A stretch of 64,000 nucleotides of DNA from Gentiana macrophylla (lineage: Eukaryota; Streptophyta; Magnoliopsida; Gentianales; Gentianaceae). The notes beneath the pieces are model-generated. The model made no database searches. It worked only from the letters and a program-made list of their open reading frames with translations, and was not told where the DNA came from. The DNA lies in contig JAOBSW010000664.1 of assembly GCA_026214975.1 (NCBI GenBank), forward strand, positions 41,013 to 105,012, written 5' to 3'. Positions 44,002 through 55,339 of the stretch are shown in pieces. The translations under genes and the position numbers were made by a program. Within the stretch, counting starts at the first letter, position 1; each line of letters opens with the position of its first letter.

Positions 44002-44118
44002 GGGTGCGATCATACCAAAGACTAATGCACCGGATCCCATCGAACTCTGGTTAAGCGTGCTTGTGCGAGAGTAGTACTAGGATGGGTGAACCCACGGGAA
44101 GTCCTCGTGTTGCACCCT
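44002..44118 (+). rRNA. 5S: 5S rRNA gene, altered
   Basis: 117 nt. CCAAAGAC, CATCGAACTCTGG, TTGTGCGAG and GGGTGAACCCACGGGAAG. Its spacer marks (AAAGAATAATGCG, TCAGGCGG) recur in the unit at 47631. Confidence 0.8.
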
Positions 44119-44524
44119 CTCTTTTACTTTTTTTCGCTCCTATCTTCTTCTTCACTCGCTTTCGCCTCAACTTTTTTCCTTTTTCGCTCCTATCTTCTTC
44201 TTCACTCGCGCGCCTCTTTCGCGTGCACATCTTCGCATCAACGTCAGGCGGTTCCCACGTGCCTCCTCTCCCAAAGAATAATGCGCCGGATCCAATGAAA
44301 ACTACGAATCCCATCATAATCCCTTAGATAAATGAAAATCGAAATCTAATTGCTAATTACACCGATTTCCGGATCAAACGGATTCGTAATCGTATCCTTA
44401 TTGAGTACGCAATTAAAATAATAAAAATTGAAAACGTGCCCGGCCGCGGCAGATTTCGACGCTCCTCGCGCGCGTCGTCGGCGGCCTCCAAATGCCCAAA
44501 TACATAAGAACGCATCCTCTTAAT

Positions 44525-44641
44525 GGGTGCGATCATACCAAAGACTAATGCACCGGATCCCATCGTAACTCCGGTTAAGCGTGCTTGGGCGAGAGTAGTA
44601 CAAGGATGGGTGACCCCAGGGAAGTCTTCGTGTTGCACCCT
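44525..44641 (+). rRNA. 5S: 5S rRNA gene, altered
   Basis: 117 nt. CCAAAGAC, CATCGTAACTCCGG, GTACAAGG, CCCCAGGGAAG and GTCTTCG. Confidence 0.8.
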
Positions 44642-45046
44642 CTTTTTTACTTTTTTTTTTCGCTCCTATCTTCTTCTTCACTCGTTGCGTCTCATCTTTT
44701 TTCCTTTTTCGCTCCTATCTTCTTCTTCACTCGTTTGCCTCTTTCGCGTGCATATAGTCGCATCAACGTCCGTGACGGTTCCCACGCGCCTCTATCCCAA
44801 AGACCAATGCGCCGGATCCAATGAAAACTACGATCCCGTCATAATCCCTAGATAAATGAAAACGGAAATATAATTGCTAATTACACCGAATTTCCGGATC
44901 AAACGGATTCGTAATCGTATCCTTATTGAGTACGCAATTAAAATAATAAAACTTGAAAACGTGCCCGGCCGTCAGACTCGACGCTCCTCGCCCGCGGGTC
45001 GGGCGGCCTCTCAATGCTCAAATACATAAGAACGCATCCTCTTAAC

Positions 45047-45161
45047 GGGTGCGATCATACCAAAGACTAATGCACCGGATCCCATCGAACTCCGGTTAAG
45101 CGTTCTTGGCGAGAATAGAACTAGGATGGGTGACCCCTGGAAGTCCTCGTGTTGCACCCCT
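45047..45161 (+). rRNA. 5S: 5S rRNA gene, variant subfamily
   Basis: 115 nt. CCAAAGAC, CATCGAACTCCGG, GCGTTC, GAATAGAAC and CCCCTGGAAG. Its unit matches that at 48149 (for example CTAATACGCCG and ATAAAATG in the spacer). Confidence 0.78.
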
Positions 45162-45566
45162 CTTTTACTTTTTTTTCGTTCCTATCTTCTTCTTCACTCG
45201 CTTTCATCTCATCTTTTTCCTTTTTTCGCTCCTATCTTCTTCTTCACTCGCTGCCTCTTTCGTGTGCATATCGTCGCATCAACGTCCGCGGCGGTTCCCA
45301 TGCGCCTCCTCTCCCAAAGACTAATACGCCGAGATAAAATGAAAACTATGAATCCCGCCATAATCCCTAGATAAATGAAAACGGAAATCTAATTGCTAAT
45401 TACACCGAATTTCGGATCAAACGGATTCGTAATCGTATCCTTATTGAGAACGCAATTAAAATATTAAAACTTGAAAACGTGCCCGGCCGTCGTGACTCGA
45501 CGCTCCTCGCCGCCGTCGGTCGGCGGCCTCTCAATGCTCAAATACATAAGAACGCATCCTCTTAAC

Positions 45567-45685
45567 GGGTGCGATCATACCAAAGACTAATGCACCGGAT
45601 CCCATCGTAACTCCGAAGTTAAGCGCTCTTGGGCGAGAGTAGTACTAGGATGGGTGAACCCCTGGAAGTCCTCGTGTTGCATCCT
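45567..45685 (+). rRNA. 5S: 5S rRNA gene, altered
   Basis: 119 nt. CCAAAGAC, CATCGTAACTCC, GCGCTC for GCGTGC, GGGTGAACCCCTGGAAG and GCATCCT. Unit marks CTATATTCTTC and ATCATTATTG recur (with changes) at 48673. Confidence 0.8.
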
Positions 45686-46090
45686 CTTTTTTACTTTTTT
45701 TTCGCTCCTATATTCTTCTTCACTCGTTTTTGCCTCATCTTTTTTCCTTTTTTCGCTCCTATCTTCTTCTTCACTCGTTGCGCCTCTTTCGCGTGCATAT
45801 CGTCGCATCAACGTCCGTGCGTTCCCACGCGCCCACTCCCAAAGACTAATGCGCCGGATCCAATGAAAACTACTTAATCCCGCCATAATCCCCTAGATAA
45901 ATGAAAATGTAAATCTAATTGCTAATTACACCGAATTTACGGATCAAACAGATTCGTAATCGTATCATTATTGAGTACGCAATTAAAATAATAAAACATG
46001 AAAACGCGTGCCCGACCGTCGTGACTCGACGCTCCTCGCCGCGGTCGGCGGCCCTCAATGCTCAAATACATAGGAACGCATCCTCTTAAC

Positions 46091-46205
46091 GGGTGCGATC
46101 ATACCAAAGACTAATGCACCGGATCCCATCGAACTCCGGTTAAGCGTGCTTGGGCGAGAGTAGTACTAGGATGGGTGACCCCTGGAAGTCCTCGTGTTGC
46201 ACCCT
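46091..46205 (+). rRNA. 5S: 5S rRNA gene, altered
   Basis: 115 nt. CCAAAGAC, CATCGAACTCCGG and CCCCTGGAAG. Promoter boxes otherwise intact. Confidence 0.8.
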
Positions 46206-46601
46206 CTTTTTTACTTTTTTCGCTCCTATCTTCTTCTTCACTGCTTTCGTCTCATCTTTTTCATTTTTTCGCTCCTATCTTCTTCTTCACTCGCTGCCTC
46301 TTTCGCGTGCATATAGTCGCATCAACGTCCCAGACGGTTCCCACGCGCCCCTATCCAAGCACTAATGCGCCGGATCCAATGAAAACAACGATCCCGCCAT
46401 AATCCCCTAGATAAATGAAAACGGAAATCTAATTGCTAATTTCACCGATTTCGGATCAAACGGATTCGTAATCGTATCCTTATTGAGTACGCAATTAAAA
46501 TAATAAAACTTGAAAAACGTGCCCGGCCGTCGACTCGACGCTCCTCGCCCGCGGTCGGAGGCCTCTCAATGCTCAAATACATAAGAACGCATCCTCTTAA
46601 C

Positions 46602-46715
46602 GGGTACGATCATACCAGACTAATGCACCGGATCCCATCAAGACAATCGGGTTAAGAGTTCTTGGGCGAGAGTAGAACTAGGATGGGTGACCGGGAAGTC
46701 CTCGTGTTGCACCCT
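46602..46715 (+). rRNA. 5S: 5S rRNA gene, variant subfamily
   Basis: 114 nt. GGGTACG, CCAGAC, CATCAAGACAATCGGG, GAGTTC, TAGAAC, and the same GTGACCGGGAAG deletion as the copy at 40856. Confidence 0.72.
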
Positions 46716-47118
46716 CTTTTTTACTTTTTTCGCTCCTATCTTCTTCTTCACTCGTTTGCCTCATCTTTTTTCCTTTTTTCGCTCCTATCTTCTTTCTTCA
46801 CTGCTGCCTCTTTCGCGTGCATATCGTCAGATCAACGTCCGCGGCGGTTCCCACGCGGCTCCTCTCCCAAAGACTAATGCGCCAGATCCAATGAAAACTA
46901 TGAATCCTGGCCATAATCCCCTAGATAAATGAAAACGGAAATCTAATTGCTAATTACACCGATTTCCGGATCAAACGGATTCGTAATCGTATCCTTATTG
47001 AGTACGCAATTAAAATAATAAAAACTTGAAAACGTGCCCGGCCGTCGATTTCGACGCTCCTCGCCCACGGGTCGGCGGCCTCTCAATGCTCAAATACATA
47101 AGAACGCATCCTCTAAAC

Positions 47119-47231
47119 GGGTGCGATCATACCACCACTAATGCACCGGATCCAATCGAACTCTGGTTAAGCGTTCTTGGGGCGAATAGAACTAGGATGG
47201 GTGACCCCGGGAAGTCCTCGTGTTGCACCCT
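47119..47231 (+). rRNA. 5S: 5S rRNA gene, variant subfamily
   Basis: 113 nt. CCACCAC, GGATCCAATCGAACTCTGG, GCGTTC, GGGGCGAATAGAAC and CCCCGGGAAG. GGATCCAATC resembles the spacer fragment as well as the gene. Confidence 0.74.
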
Positions 47232-47630
47232 CTTTTTTACTTTTTTCGCTCCTATCTTCTTCTTCACTCATTTTCGCCTCATCTTTTTTCCTTTTTTCGC
47301 TCCTATCTTCTTCTTCACTGCTGCCTCTTTCGCGTGCATATCGTCGATCAACATCCGCGGCGGTTCCCACGCCGCCTCTCCCAAAGACTAATGCGCCAGA
47401 TCCAATGAAAACTATGAATCCCGCCATAATCCCCAAGATAAATGAAAACGGAAATCTAATTGCTAATTACACTTAATTTCGGATCAAACGGATTCGTAAT
47501 CGTATCCTTATTGAGAACGCAATTAAAATATTAAAACTTGAAAACGTGCCCGGCCGTCAGACTCGACGCTCCTCGCCCGCGGTCGGGCGGCCTCTCAATG
47601 CTCAAATACATAAGAACGCATCCTCTTAAC

Positions 47631-47745
47631 GGTGCGATCATACCAAGACTAATGCACCGGATCCCATCGTAACTCCGGTTAAGCGTGCTTGGGCGAGAGT
47701 AGTACTAGGATGGGTGAACCCCTGGAAGTCCTCGTGTTGCACCCT
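47631..47745 (+). rRNA. 5S: 5S rRNA gene, altered
   Basis: 115 nt. First G missing, CCAAGAC, CATCGTAACTCCGG and GGGTGAACCCCTGGAAG. Spacer partner of 44002. Confidence 0.79.
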
Positions 47746-48148
47746 CTTTTTTACTTTTTTTTTTCGTTCCTATCTTCTTCTACACTCGTTTCGTTTCAAC
47801 TTTTTTCCTTTTTCGCTCCTATCTTCTTCTTCACTTTTCGTCTCTTTCGCGTGCATATCGTCAGCATCAACGCTCAGGCGGTTCCCACGCGCCTCCTCTC
47901 CCAAAGAATAATGCGCCGGATCCAATGAAAACTACGAATCCCGCCATAATCCCTTAGATAAATGAAAACGGAAATCTAATTGCTAATTACACCAATTTCC
48001 GGATCAAACGGATTCGTAATCGTATTCTTATTGAGTACGCAATTAAAATAATAAAAATTGAAAACGTGCCCGGCCGTCATTTTCGACGCTCCTCGCCCGC
48101 GTCGGCGGCCTCTCAATGTTCAAATACATAAGAACGCATCCTCTTAAC

Positions 48149-48267
48149 GGGTGCGATCATACCAAAGACTAATGCACCGGATCCCATCGAACTCCTGGTT
48201 AAGCGTTCTTGGGCAAGAATAGAACTAGGATGGGTGACCCCCTAGGAAGTCCTCGTGTTGCACCCCT
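48149..48267 (+). rRNA. 5S: 5S rRNA gene, variant subfamily
   Basis: 119 nt. CCAAAGAC, CATCGAACTCCTGG, GCGTTC, GGGCAAGAATAGAAC and CCCCCTAGGAAG. Confidence 0.8.
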
Positions 48268-48672
48268 ATATTTTACTTTTTTTTCGCTCTATCTTCTTCT
48301 TCACTGCTTTCGCCTCATCTTTTTTCCTTTCTTCGCTCCTATCTATCTTCTTCTTCACTCTTTTGCCTCTTTCGTGTGCATATCGTCGCATCAACGTCCG
48401 CGGCGGTTCCCACGCCGCCTCTCCCAAAGACTAATACGCCGGATAAAATGAAAACTATGAATCCCGCCATAATCCCTAGATAAATGAAAACGGAAATCTA
48501 ATTGCTAATTACACCGACTTCCGGATCAAACGGATTCGTAATCGTATCCTTATTGAGAACGCAAGTAAAATATTAAAACTTGAAAAACGTGCCCGGCCGT
48601 CGACTCGACGCTCCTCGCCCGCGGTCGGGCGGCCTCTCAATGCTCAAATACATAAGAACGCATCCTCTTAAC

Positions 48673-48787
48673 GGTGCGATCATACCAAAGACTAATGCAC
48701 CGGATCCCATCGTAACTCCTGGTTAAGCGTGCTTGGCGAGAGTAGTACTAGGATGGGTGAACCCTGGAAGTCCTCGTGTTGCATCCT
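48673..48787 (+). rRNA. 5S: 5S rRNA gene, altered
   Basis: 115 nt. CCAAAGAC, CATCGTAACTCCTGG, TTGGCGAG, GGGTGAACCCTGGAAG and GCATCCT. Partner of 45567. Confidence 0.78.
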
Positions 48788-49187
48788 CTTTTTTTTTTTT
48801 TCGTTCCTATATTCTTCTTCACTCGTTTTTCGCCTCATCTTTTTTCCTTTTTCGCTCCTATCTTCTTCTTCACTCGCTGCCTCTTTCGCGTGCATATCGT
48901 CAGATCAACGTCCGCGGCGGTTCCCACGCGCTCCACTCCCAAAGACTAATGCGCCGGATCCAATGAAAACTACTTAATCCCGCCATAATCCCTAGATAAA
49001 TGAAAAGTAAATCTAATTGCTAATTACACCGAATTTACGGATCAAACGGATTCGTAATCGTATCATTTTGAGTACGCAATTAAAATAATAAAACATGAAA
49101 ACGTGCCCGACCGTCAGACTCGACGTTCTCCTCGCCCGCGGTCGGCGGCCCTCAATGCTCAAATACATAGGAACGCATCCTCTTAAC

Positions 49188-49305
49188 GGGTGCGATCATA
49201 CCAAAGACTAATGCACCGGATCCCATCGTAACTCCGGTTAAGCGTGCTTGGGCGAGAGTAGTACTAGGATGGGTGACCCCTTGGAAGTCCTCGTGTTGCA
49301 CCCCT
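49188..49305 (+). rRNA. 5S: 5S rRNA gene, altered
   Basis: 118 nt. CCAAAGAC, CATCGTAACTCCGG and CCCCTTGGAAG. A-box and terminal stem intact. Confidence 0.81.
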
Positions 49306-49702
49306 CTTTTTACTTTTTTTTCGCTCCTATCTTCTTCTTCACTGTTGCCTCTCATCTTTTTTTCCTTTTCGCTCCTATCTTCTTCTTCACTCGTTGCCTC
49401 TTTCGCGCATATCGTCGCATCAACGTCCGCGGCGGTTCCCACGCCTCCTCTCCCAACACTAATGCGGCGGATCCAATGAAAATACTTAATCCCGCCATAA
49501 TCTCCTAGATAAATGAAAACGGAAATCTATTTGCTAATTACACCGAATTTCCGGATCAAACGGATTCGTAATCGCATCTTTATTGAGTACGCAATTAAAA
49601 TAATAAAACTTGAAAACGCGTGCCCGCCGTCGTAATCGAGGTTCCTCACCCCGCGTCGGCGGCCTCTCAATGCTCAAATACATAAGAACGCATCCTCTTA
49701 AC

Positions 49703-49816
49703 GGTGCGATCATACCAAAGACTAATGCACCGGATCCCATCGTAACTCCGGTTAAGCGTGCTTGGGCGAGTAGTACTAGGATGGGTGACCCCCGGGAAGT
49801 CCTCTTGTTGCACCCT
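49703..49816 (+). rRNA. 5S: 5S rRNA gene, altered
   Basis: 114 nt. First G missing, CCAAAGAC, CATCGTAACTCCGG, GGGCGAGTAG, CCCCCGGGAAG and CTCTTGTTGC. Confidence 0.78.
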
Positions 49817-50219
49817 TTTTTTTACTTTTTTTTCGCTCCTATCTTCTTCTTCACTCGTTGCCTCAACTTTTTCCTTTTTTTTCGCTCCTATCTTCTCCTT
49901 CACTCGTTTGCTCTTTTTTCGCGCATATCGTCGCATCAACGTCCGCGGCGGTTCAACGCGCCTCCTCTCCCAAAGACTAATGTGCCGGATCCAATGAAAA
50001 CTACTTAATCCCGCCATAATCCCCTAGATAAATGGAAACGGAAATCTAATTGGTAATTACACCGATTTCCGGATCAAACGGATTCGTAATCGTATCCTTA
50101 TTGAGTACGCAATTAAAATAATAAAACTTGAAAACGCCCGACCGTCGACTCAACGTTCCTCCCCAAGTTGGTCGGGCGGCCTCTCAATGCTCAAATACAT
50201 AAGAACGCATCCTCTTAAC

Positions 50220-50331
50220 GGTGCGATCATACCAAGACTAATGCACCGGATCCCATCGTAACTCCGGTTAAGCGTGCTTGGGCGAGTAGTACTAGGATGG
50301 GTGACCCCTGGAAGTCCTCTTGTTGCACCCT
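50220..50331 (+). rRNA. 5S: 5S rRNA gene, altered
   Basis: 112 nt. First G missing, CCAAGAC, CATCGTAACTCCGG, GGGCGAGTAG, CCCCTGGAAG and CTCTTGTTGC. The terminator is an unbroken T-run of about 18. Confidence 0.77.
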
Positions 50332-50736
50332 CTTTTTTTTTTTTTTTTTCGCTCCTATCTTCTTCTTCACTCGCTGCCTCATCTTTTTTCCTTTTTTCGC
50401 TCCTATCTTCTCCTTCACTCGCTCGCCTTTTTCGTGCATATCGTCGATCAACGTCCGCGGCGGTTCAACGCGCCTCCTCTCCCAAAGACTAATGTGCCGG
50501 ATCCAATGAAAACTACTTAATCCCGCCATAATCCCCTAGATAAATGAAAACGGAAATCTAATTGCTAATTACATCGATTTCAGGATCAAACGGATTCGTA
50601 ATCGTATCCTTATTGAGTACGCAATTAAAATAATAAGAACTTGAAAACGTGCCCGGCCGCCGATGACTCGACGCTCCCTCGCCGCGGCGTCGGCGGCCTC
50701 TCAATGCTCAAATACATAAGAACACATCCTCTTAAC

Positions 50737-50853
50737 GGTGCGATCATACCAAAGACTAATGCACCGGATTCCATCGTAACTCCTGGTTAAACGTGCTTGG
50801 GCGAGAGTAGTACTAGGATGGGTGACCCCTGGGAAGTCCTCGTGTTGCACCCT
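50737..50853 (+). rRNA. 5S: 5S rRNA gene, altered
   Basis: 117 nt. Last 5S gene of the window, only 25 bp from the next retrotransposon. CCAAAGAC, GGATTCC, CATCGTAACTCCTGG and AAACGTGC for AAGCGTGC. The T-run terminator is preserved. Confidence 0.8.
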
Positions 50854-50877
50854 CTTTTTTACTTTTTTCGCTCCTAT

Positions 50878-52581
50878 TGTTGGACTTATTTCTATATTTT
50901 GATGATGAGTGCCGACTAGCCGTTATAGTGCAAAGGCAAAAAGATGTCTAGATCAAATGTATAGGCTTATTAGAGTTTGATTCATAAATAGGTTTGATCA
51001 AAGAAGCATCAGAAAGGGTCGCTTGTTTATATCAAAGCAGATCGGTCCATTTCATTAGGGTAGATAGGTCAGAGACTAGTCAGAACCCGCTCAAGACCGG
51101 TATTTGAGGGCTCAAACTCGCCATGTAAGGCTAAGGGATCAAACTTAGTAATTTAAGTCAAGGATATGGAATCTTAATTTAGGCAAGTCTGTGATGACCT
51201 AAACTCGACTACATATACCTTGTGAAGAAGGTCCGAGTTCCATAAGTTGGATGATGTTTGGAACTTGGTTATAATTAAAGGTGTAATCTAACTTCACAGA
51301 TAAAAGTTAGATAAAAGAAGTCACCAGATCAGATTTTATACACAAAGAAATTGCAATTCAAATAGATCGATTAGTATCTCAACAGCAGATCGATGAACTC
51401 ATTGATGATATACCTCGATTAATTCAAGATTATATTGAAGATTACATGGATAAGGACAGCCAACTACCTCTGACTTATGAAACAAATCAAGGGCTGAGAT
51501 TAAACAAATGTTGGGATGATTCAGATTATTATCCAATGGATATAAGTCAAAGTGGTGGACACACCGCAGACCGCTAAAAAAGGAATTTCGATAAAGGTCA
51601 CCCTATGAATAGTGATAGAATGCAAATCGATGGGACAAAAACAAGGAACGGTTACATTTGAATTTCAAATACAAGTCACATGCATTCTTGCCTATAAATA
51701 GAGGACTTTCAACTCGTAAACAAGATGATGATTTATGAAATTTTGATAAACTAAAAAGAGGCAACTCGAAATGAAAAACACCCGCCGAACTTATCGAACT
51801 TCAAGCCATCGATCCAGAAATTCTTCAAGTGTATTCTCAGATTCAAGCTACATCAAGTATACACACTTGAAGATCGTAAGTCATTGATTACATCATCCTA
51901 ATCAAGCCGCCGCAATCGAATCATTTATTTGATTCAATCTTTATTTTATAAAGAACCTCGCCAAGACAAAGTGAAGCACGCTTGTGTGAGAGATCGTTGT
52001 TTGTGGTGGAGTTGGTGAAGAGGCAATTCTACCTTCCAGACCAAAGTGGAAGACTCAGGGAGCAAAGAATCCTACATGTTCCTGGGGCCAGCTTGTGAAG
52101 CCATAGTTATTGGTGAAGGATAAGCAACTTAGGAATCTTTGTAAAAGCTACATCAAAGATCTCTAGTGAATTTCCTCCAACATCACAGAGAAGAGTGGAC
52201 TGGACAGATTACACCACCTGAACCACTATAAAATCTCGCTATTTACTTTCAAATTTTTACATTCTCGCACTTAGTTTATTTTACACATCAACCTACTGAA
52301 TCTAGCAATCGAAATCACACATGACGCCATCGAGTATCTAATAAATAGTATCATATTTAACAACAAGTATTAAGGCTTAATTTTGATATAATTCACGCAC
52401 AAATTCAAGCAAACTCAACTATCAAGAGACTCATCGCTTATCAAACAAATTTATCGAGGTATCAACAGACCATCGAGGTATCGCAGATCATGGTTGCAGA
52501 ATTTGTTAACTCCAAAAGTTTTAAGTGTTAAGTTTATTCACCCCCTCTAAATTTAACCAAAGCCTTTTCAAGGGACCAACA
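50878..52581 (+). repeat. 5' LTR of element 2
   Basis: TGTTGGACTT to GGGACCAACA, TATAAATA at 51693-51700. Matches 62842-64000 over the available length. Confidence 0.93.
51693..51700 (+). promoter_or_regulatory. TATA box of the 5' LTR, element 2
   Basis: TATAAATAG after TTGCC, conserved at 63646-63653 in the 3' LTR. The core string is the same as in element 1. Confidence 0.7.
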
Positions 52582-52583
52582 AT

Positions 52584-52595
52584 TGGTATCGGAGC
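52584..52595 (+). promoter_or_regulatory. Primer-binding site, element 2
   Basis: TTGGTATCGGAGC, two bases after the LTR, matches the complement of the initiator-Met tRNA 3' end except for one base. Confidence 0.85.
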
Positions 52596-52685
52596 AAAGG
52601 TTTCGCTCAAGAAATCCTACTTGTTGTGCTTGTGAAAATTCTTTGAAACTTTCTTTCAAGTTATCGATTTTCAAAGACTTGCATC

Positions 52686-53760
52686 ATGGATAACACACAA
52701 AGATGCTAGAACTATGTCGATGTGTTCTTCTAGATAGATTTGATGAGTATAAACGCCGAATGCAAAGCTTATTTTGTCGCAACTCATGATGAGATGATGG
52801 ATGTACTAATCGATGGACCACCTGAGATTACCAAGGCAATAACAAAGGGTGATATAACCGAGTACATTCCTAAACCAAAGAGAGAATGGAATGCGTAAGA
52901 TAGGAAGAGAGCAAACCTCAACAACATTGCTATTGATATCATTTACGTAACCTTGATAGCAATATGTACATGAAGGTTAAAGATTGCAAAACTGCAAAGG
53001 AACTTTGGTACAAGATATAGTTGATCTGTGAAGGTACTGATGCAATAAAGAAGAATAAAATCAGTGTGGTCAAGAAGAGGTTTCAAAATTCAAGATGCAA
53101 CCAAATGAAACCATTGAGCAGATGGAATCAAGATTTAATGCAATCTCGATGAACTCACTCACGAGTGTAAGCTACACAAAAGAGGAAATAAACACAAAAA
53201 TCTTGGAAGCTCTACCGCAAAGGATGTTTGGAAAATGAAGGTGACGCAATAGAAGAGATGAGAAAGTCGCATGAAGAAGACACCTTCAAGTTATTTTCAG
53301 ATCTTAAGGCTTATGAATTTAGCAAAAAGCTTGTACCGAGATCAAAAAGAAGAGCCAAAGACCATCGTGATTGGTCGCTTCACATCAAGAAGAAACATCA
53401 GAGGACAGATGATCTCGCTGGATGAGATGCAAGAGAGCATTGCCCTACCGAGCAAGAAAATCGTGGATGATGAAGACTGAAAGGCCCTTCAAGAAATTTC
53501 ACAAAGAGGCCTAACAAAGAAAGAAAGAAGAATCAAAGAAAGACAATGACTATCTCAGGCTTTCATTGCAAGAAACCAGACACTTCAAACTCGATTGTCC
53601 TGAAAGTTAAAACAAGGCAAGGAACTCCGATTATCCTTGCTTCAACCGCAAGAAGCCTCGACATTTTAGACCGATTGTCCGCACTCATCAAGACCAAGAG
53701 TCAACAAAGAAGACATGGCAAGAAGGCTATGGTTGTCGAAGATGAATCAGCCAGATGAAG
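52686..53760 (+). pseudogene. gag: gag of element 2, frameshifted
   Basis: ATG at 52686 (MDNTQRC, then a stop). Capsid-like stretches follow in several frames, including the open segment 53228-53425. Two zinc knuckles can be traced: one from 53558 with Gly for the first Cys and a break after HCKKP, the other from 53638 with CFNRKKPRHFR (Arg for the second Cys), then a shifted DCP. Neither is intact as written. Element 1 shows one knuckle. Confidence 0.7.
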
Positions 53761-54960
53761 TGGAATCAAAAGGAAATGAATCGTATGACACAAAGATCAA
53801 GTTGCCGATATGGAAGATTATGCTTTGATGGCCAATATGGATGAAACTGAGGAGGTATACAACATCAGATCTATCAATACTCTCGCTGAAGTGATTGTGA
53901 ATGAACTTGTGGTTCAAATCCTAGAAATTTCGATAATAATGAGACTTTGGATGCCATCCTTAATCAATCGAGGATAATACAATCTAGTTATGAGATTGTG
54001 AAGGCTGAAAAAGAAGCTCTTGAGTTAGAAGTTGGAAGATTGAAAGTCAATTAAGAGTTCTCAAAGGAAAGGAAAAGATGTTGGATGTAATCAAGTGTAA
54101 GCTTGTCAAAATCCAGCAGCCTCTCGACCGCTTCAACCATCTTGCTCCACTATCGCATACAAACTGGAAAGCATTATGGTGATAGAACAGTGGCTTTGAT
54201 TTGGAACTCAAAGAATCCAAAAGAGTGGATCCAAAGAAGGTCATCGAACCTAGTACTGCACTGGTCCTAAGTTTGTACCGCACAAGATCCAACTCCAAGT
54301 AAGGTTGCCGAGGCAAGAAACCTACCGAGAATACTTCAGGAAGCAAAATCGTAAGTCAAAGAAGTCAACAGCCCTAATAAAAAGAACAAATCTAAAAATA
54401 GGATCGCTGAACTTCTAGACTCTATCGACAGCGCACTGCTACCAAGTCTCATTGACCACAAAAAGGTAAAGGTCGAATATTCCAAGGATAAGAATCCTAA
54501 ATCTAAAAATGTTAATCATTCAAGGGATACTTATCTCAGGGGAAAGGTAGACTGCTCTCATCGATGATGATTGGAACATTCCTGTGCACTGGCCGATAGA
54601 AACAATCAAGATAACCATGTCGCTAGGTAAAACCTAAGCTAATAGAATCAAGCAGAGGACTCAAGCAGAGGACTTATAAAAGGCCTCAACAGGACCTCAC
54701 AGACTCCATACTATATAAATGCTCTAATGCATGACAAAGAAACAAATGGTTATACTTATGCTTTCAACACCAAAAGTCACTTCAAACAAAGATTATAAAC
54801 AAAAAGGCCAGAAAACATATGTGAATTCTACACAACCTACTGTTAGAACTTATGGTTGTGTGGAATACATGTATGAACCAAAGTAGGACACTTTCAGAGA
54901 AGACCTTATGGAAACTTACCAAGGGTCATGCTTACTATCGACCACTATGGACCCAAACAG
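53761..54960 (+). pseudogene. gag-pol linker region of element 2
   Basis: About 1.2 kb without a long frame. Short readable stretches include an acidic MANMDETEEVYNI-like segment near 53830. Charged, coiled-coil-like residues are common. No domain recognised. Confidence 0.4.
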
Positions 54961-54989
54961 TTTGGGTACCTAAAATGTATTAACTTTGT

Positions 54990-55302
54990 TTTGTAGGGTG
55001 TCCGGTACTTTGACAAAGTGGATGTTCCATATATGACAAAGAATAAGCACTGCTTATCAAATTTTGTGGCAAAAGATGGTCCAAGGGTTAATTTTGGCAA
55101 CAAGAATACACCGATACACAAGAGGATATGGCACACTTGTCGAAATGGACTTACAATCAAGAATGTTGCATATGTGGAAGGACTCGACTACAACTTGTTT
55201 GTTAATCGACAATTTCGTGATATGGGATACAAGGTCACTTTTGACAAAAAGAAATGTATTGTCATTAGTGAAAGAGGTGATCAAGTTGTAATCGGCCGGT
55301 AG
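54990..55302 (+). pseudogene. Protease of element 2 pol
   Basis: The copia protease active site D-S-G-C-S is recognisable at 55012-55028, but two extra bases (AA) after the Asp codon shift the frame. Downstream the frame is open to 55302 with MTKNKHCLSNF, then KNVAYVEGLDYNL and GYKVTFDKKKC, as in the family. This whole domain is absent from element 1. Confidence 0.8.
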
Positions 55303-55339
55303 AAGACAAATGTAACATGTATGTTTTGATTGGTCTATC

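Larger units (their letters stand above)
39443..50877 (+). repeat. 5S rDNA tandem array, plus strand, segment 3
   Basis: 22 genes and one 5S-less unit. Units are 511-530 bp apart. From about 40.3 kb onward most copies carry several small indels, and ten copies share a GTTC/GAAC variant not found in the other segments. Two- and six-to-seven-unit duplications are visible. The segment ends inside a spacer at the second Sirevirus-like element. Confidence 0.94.

Noticed and set aside
40856..48267. Compensatory evolution of a 5S helix by the GTTC/GAAC pair
   Set aside because: In the standard 5S fold GTGC pairs with GCAC of helix II, not with GTAC. Shared ancestry of one variant unit is sufficient to explain the linkage.
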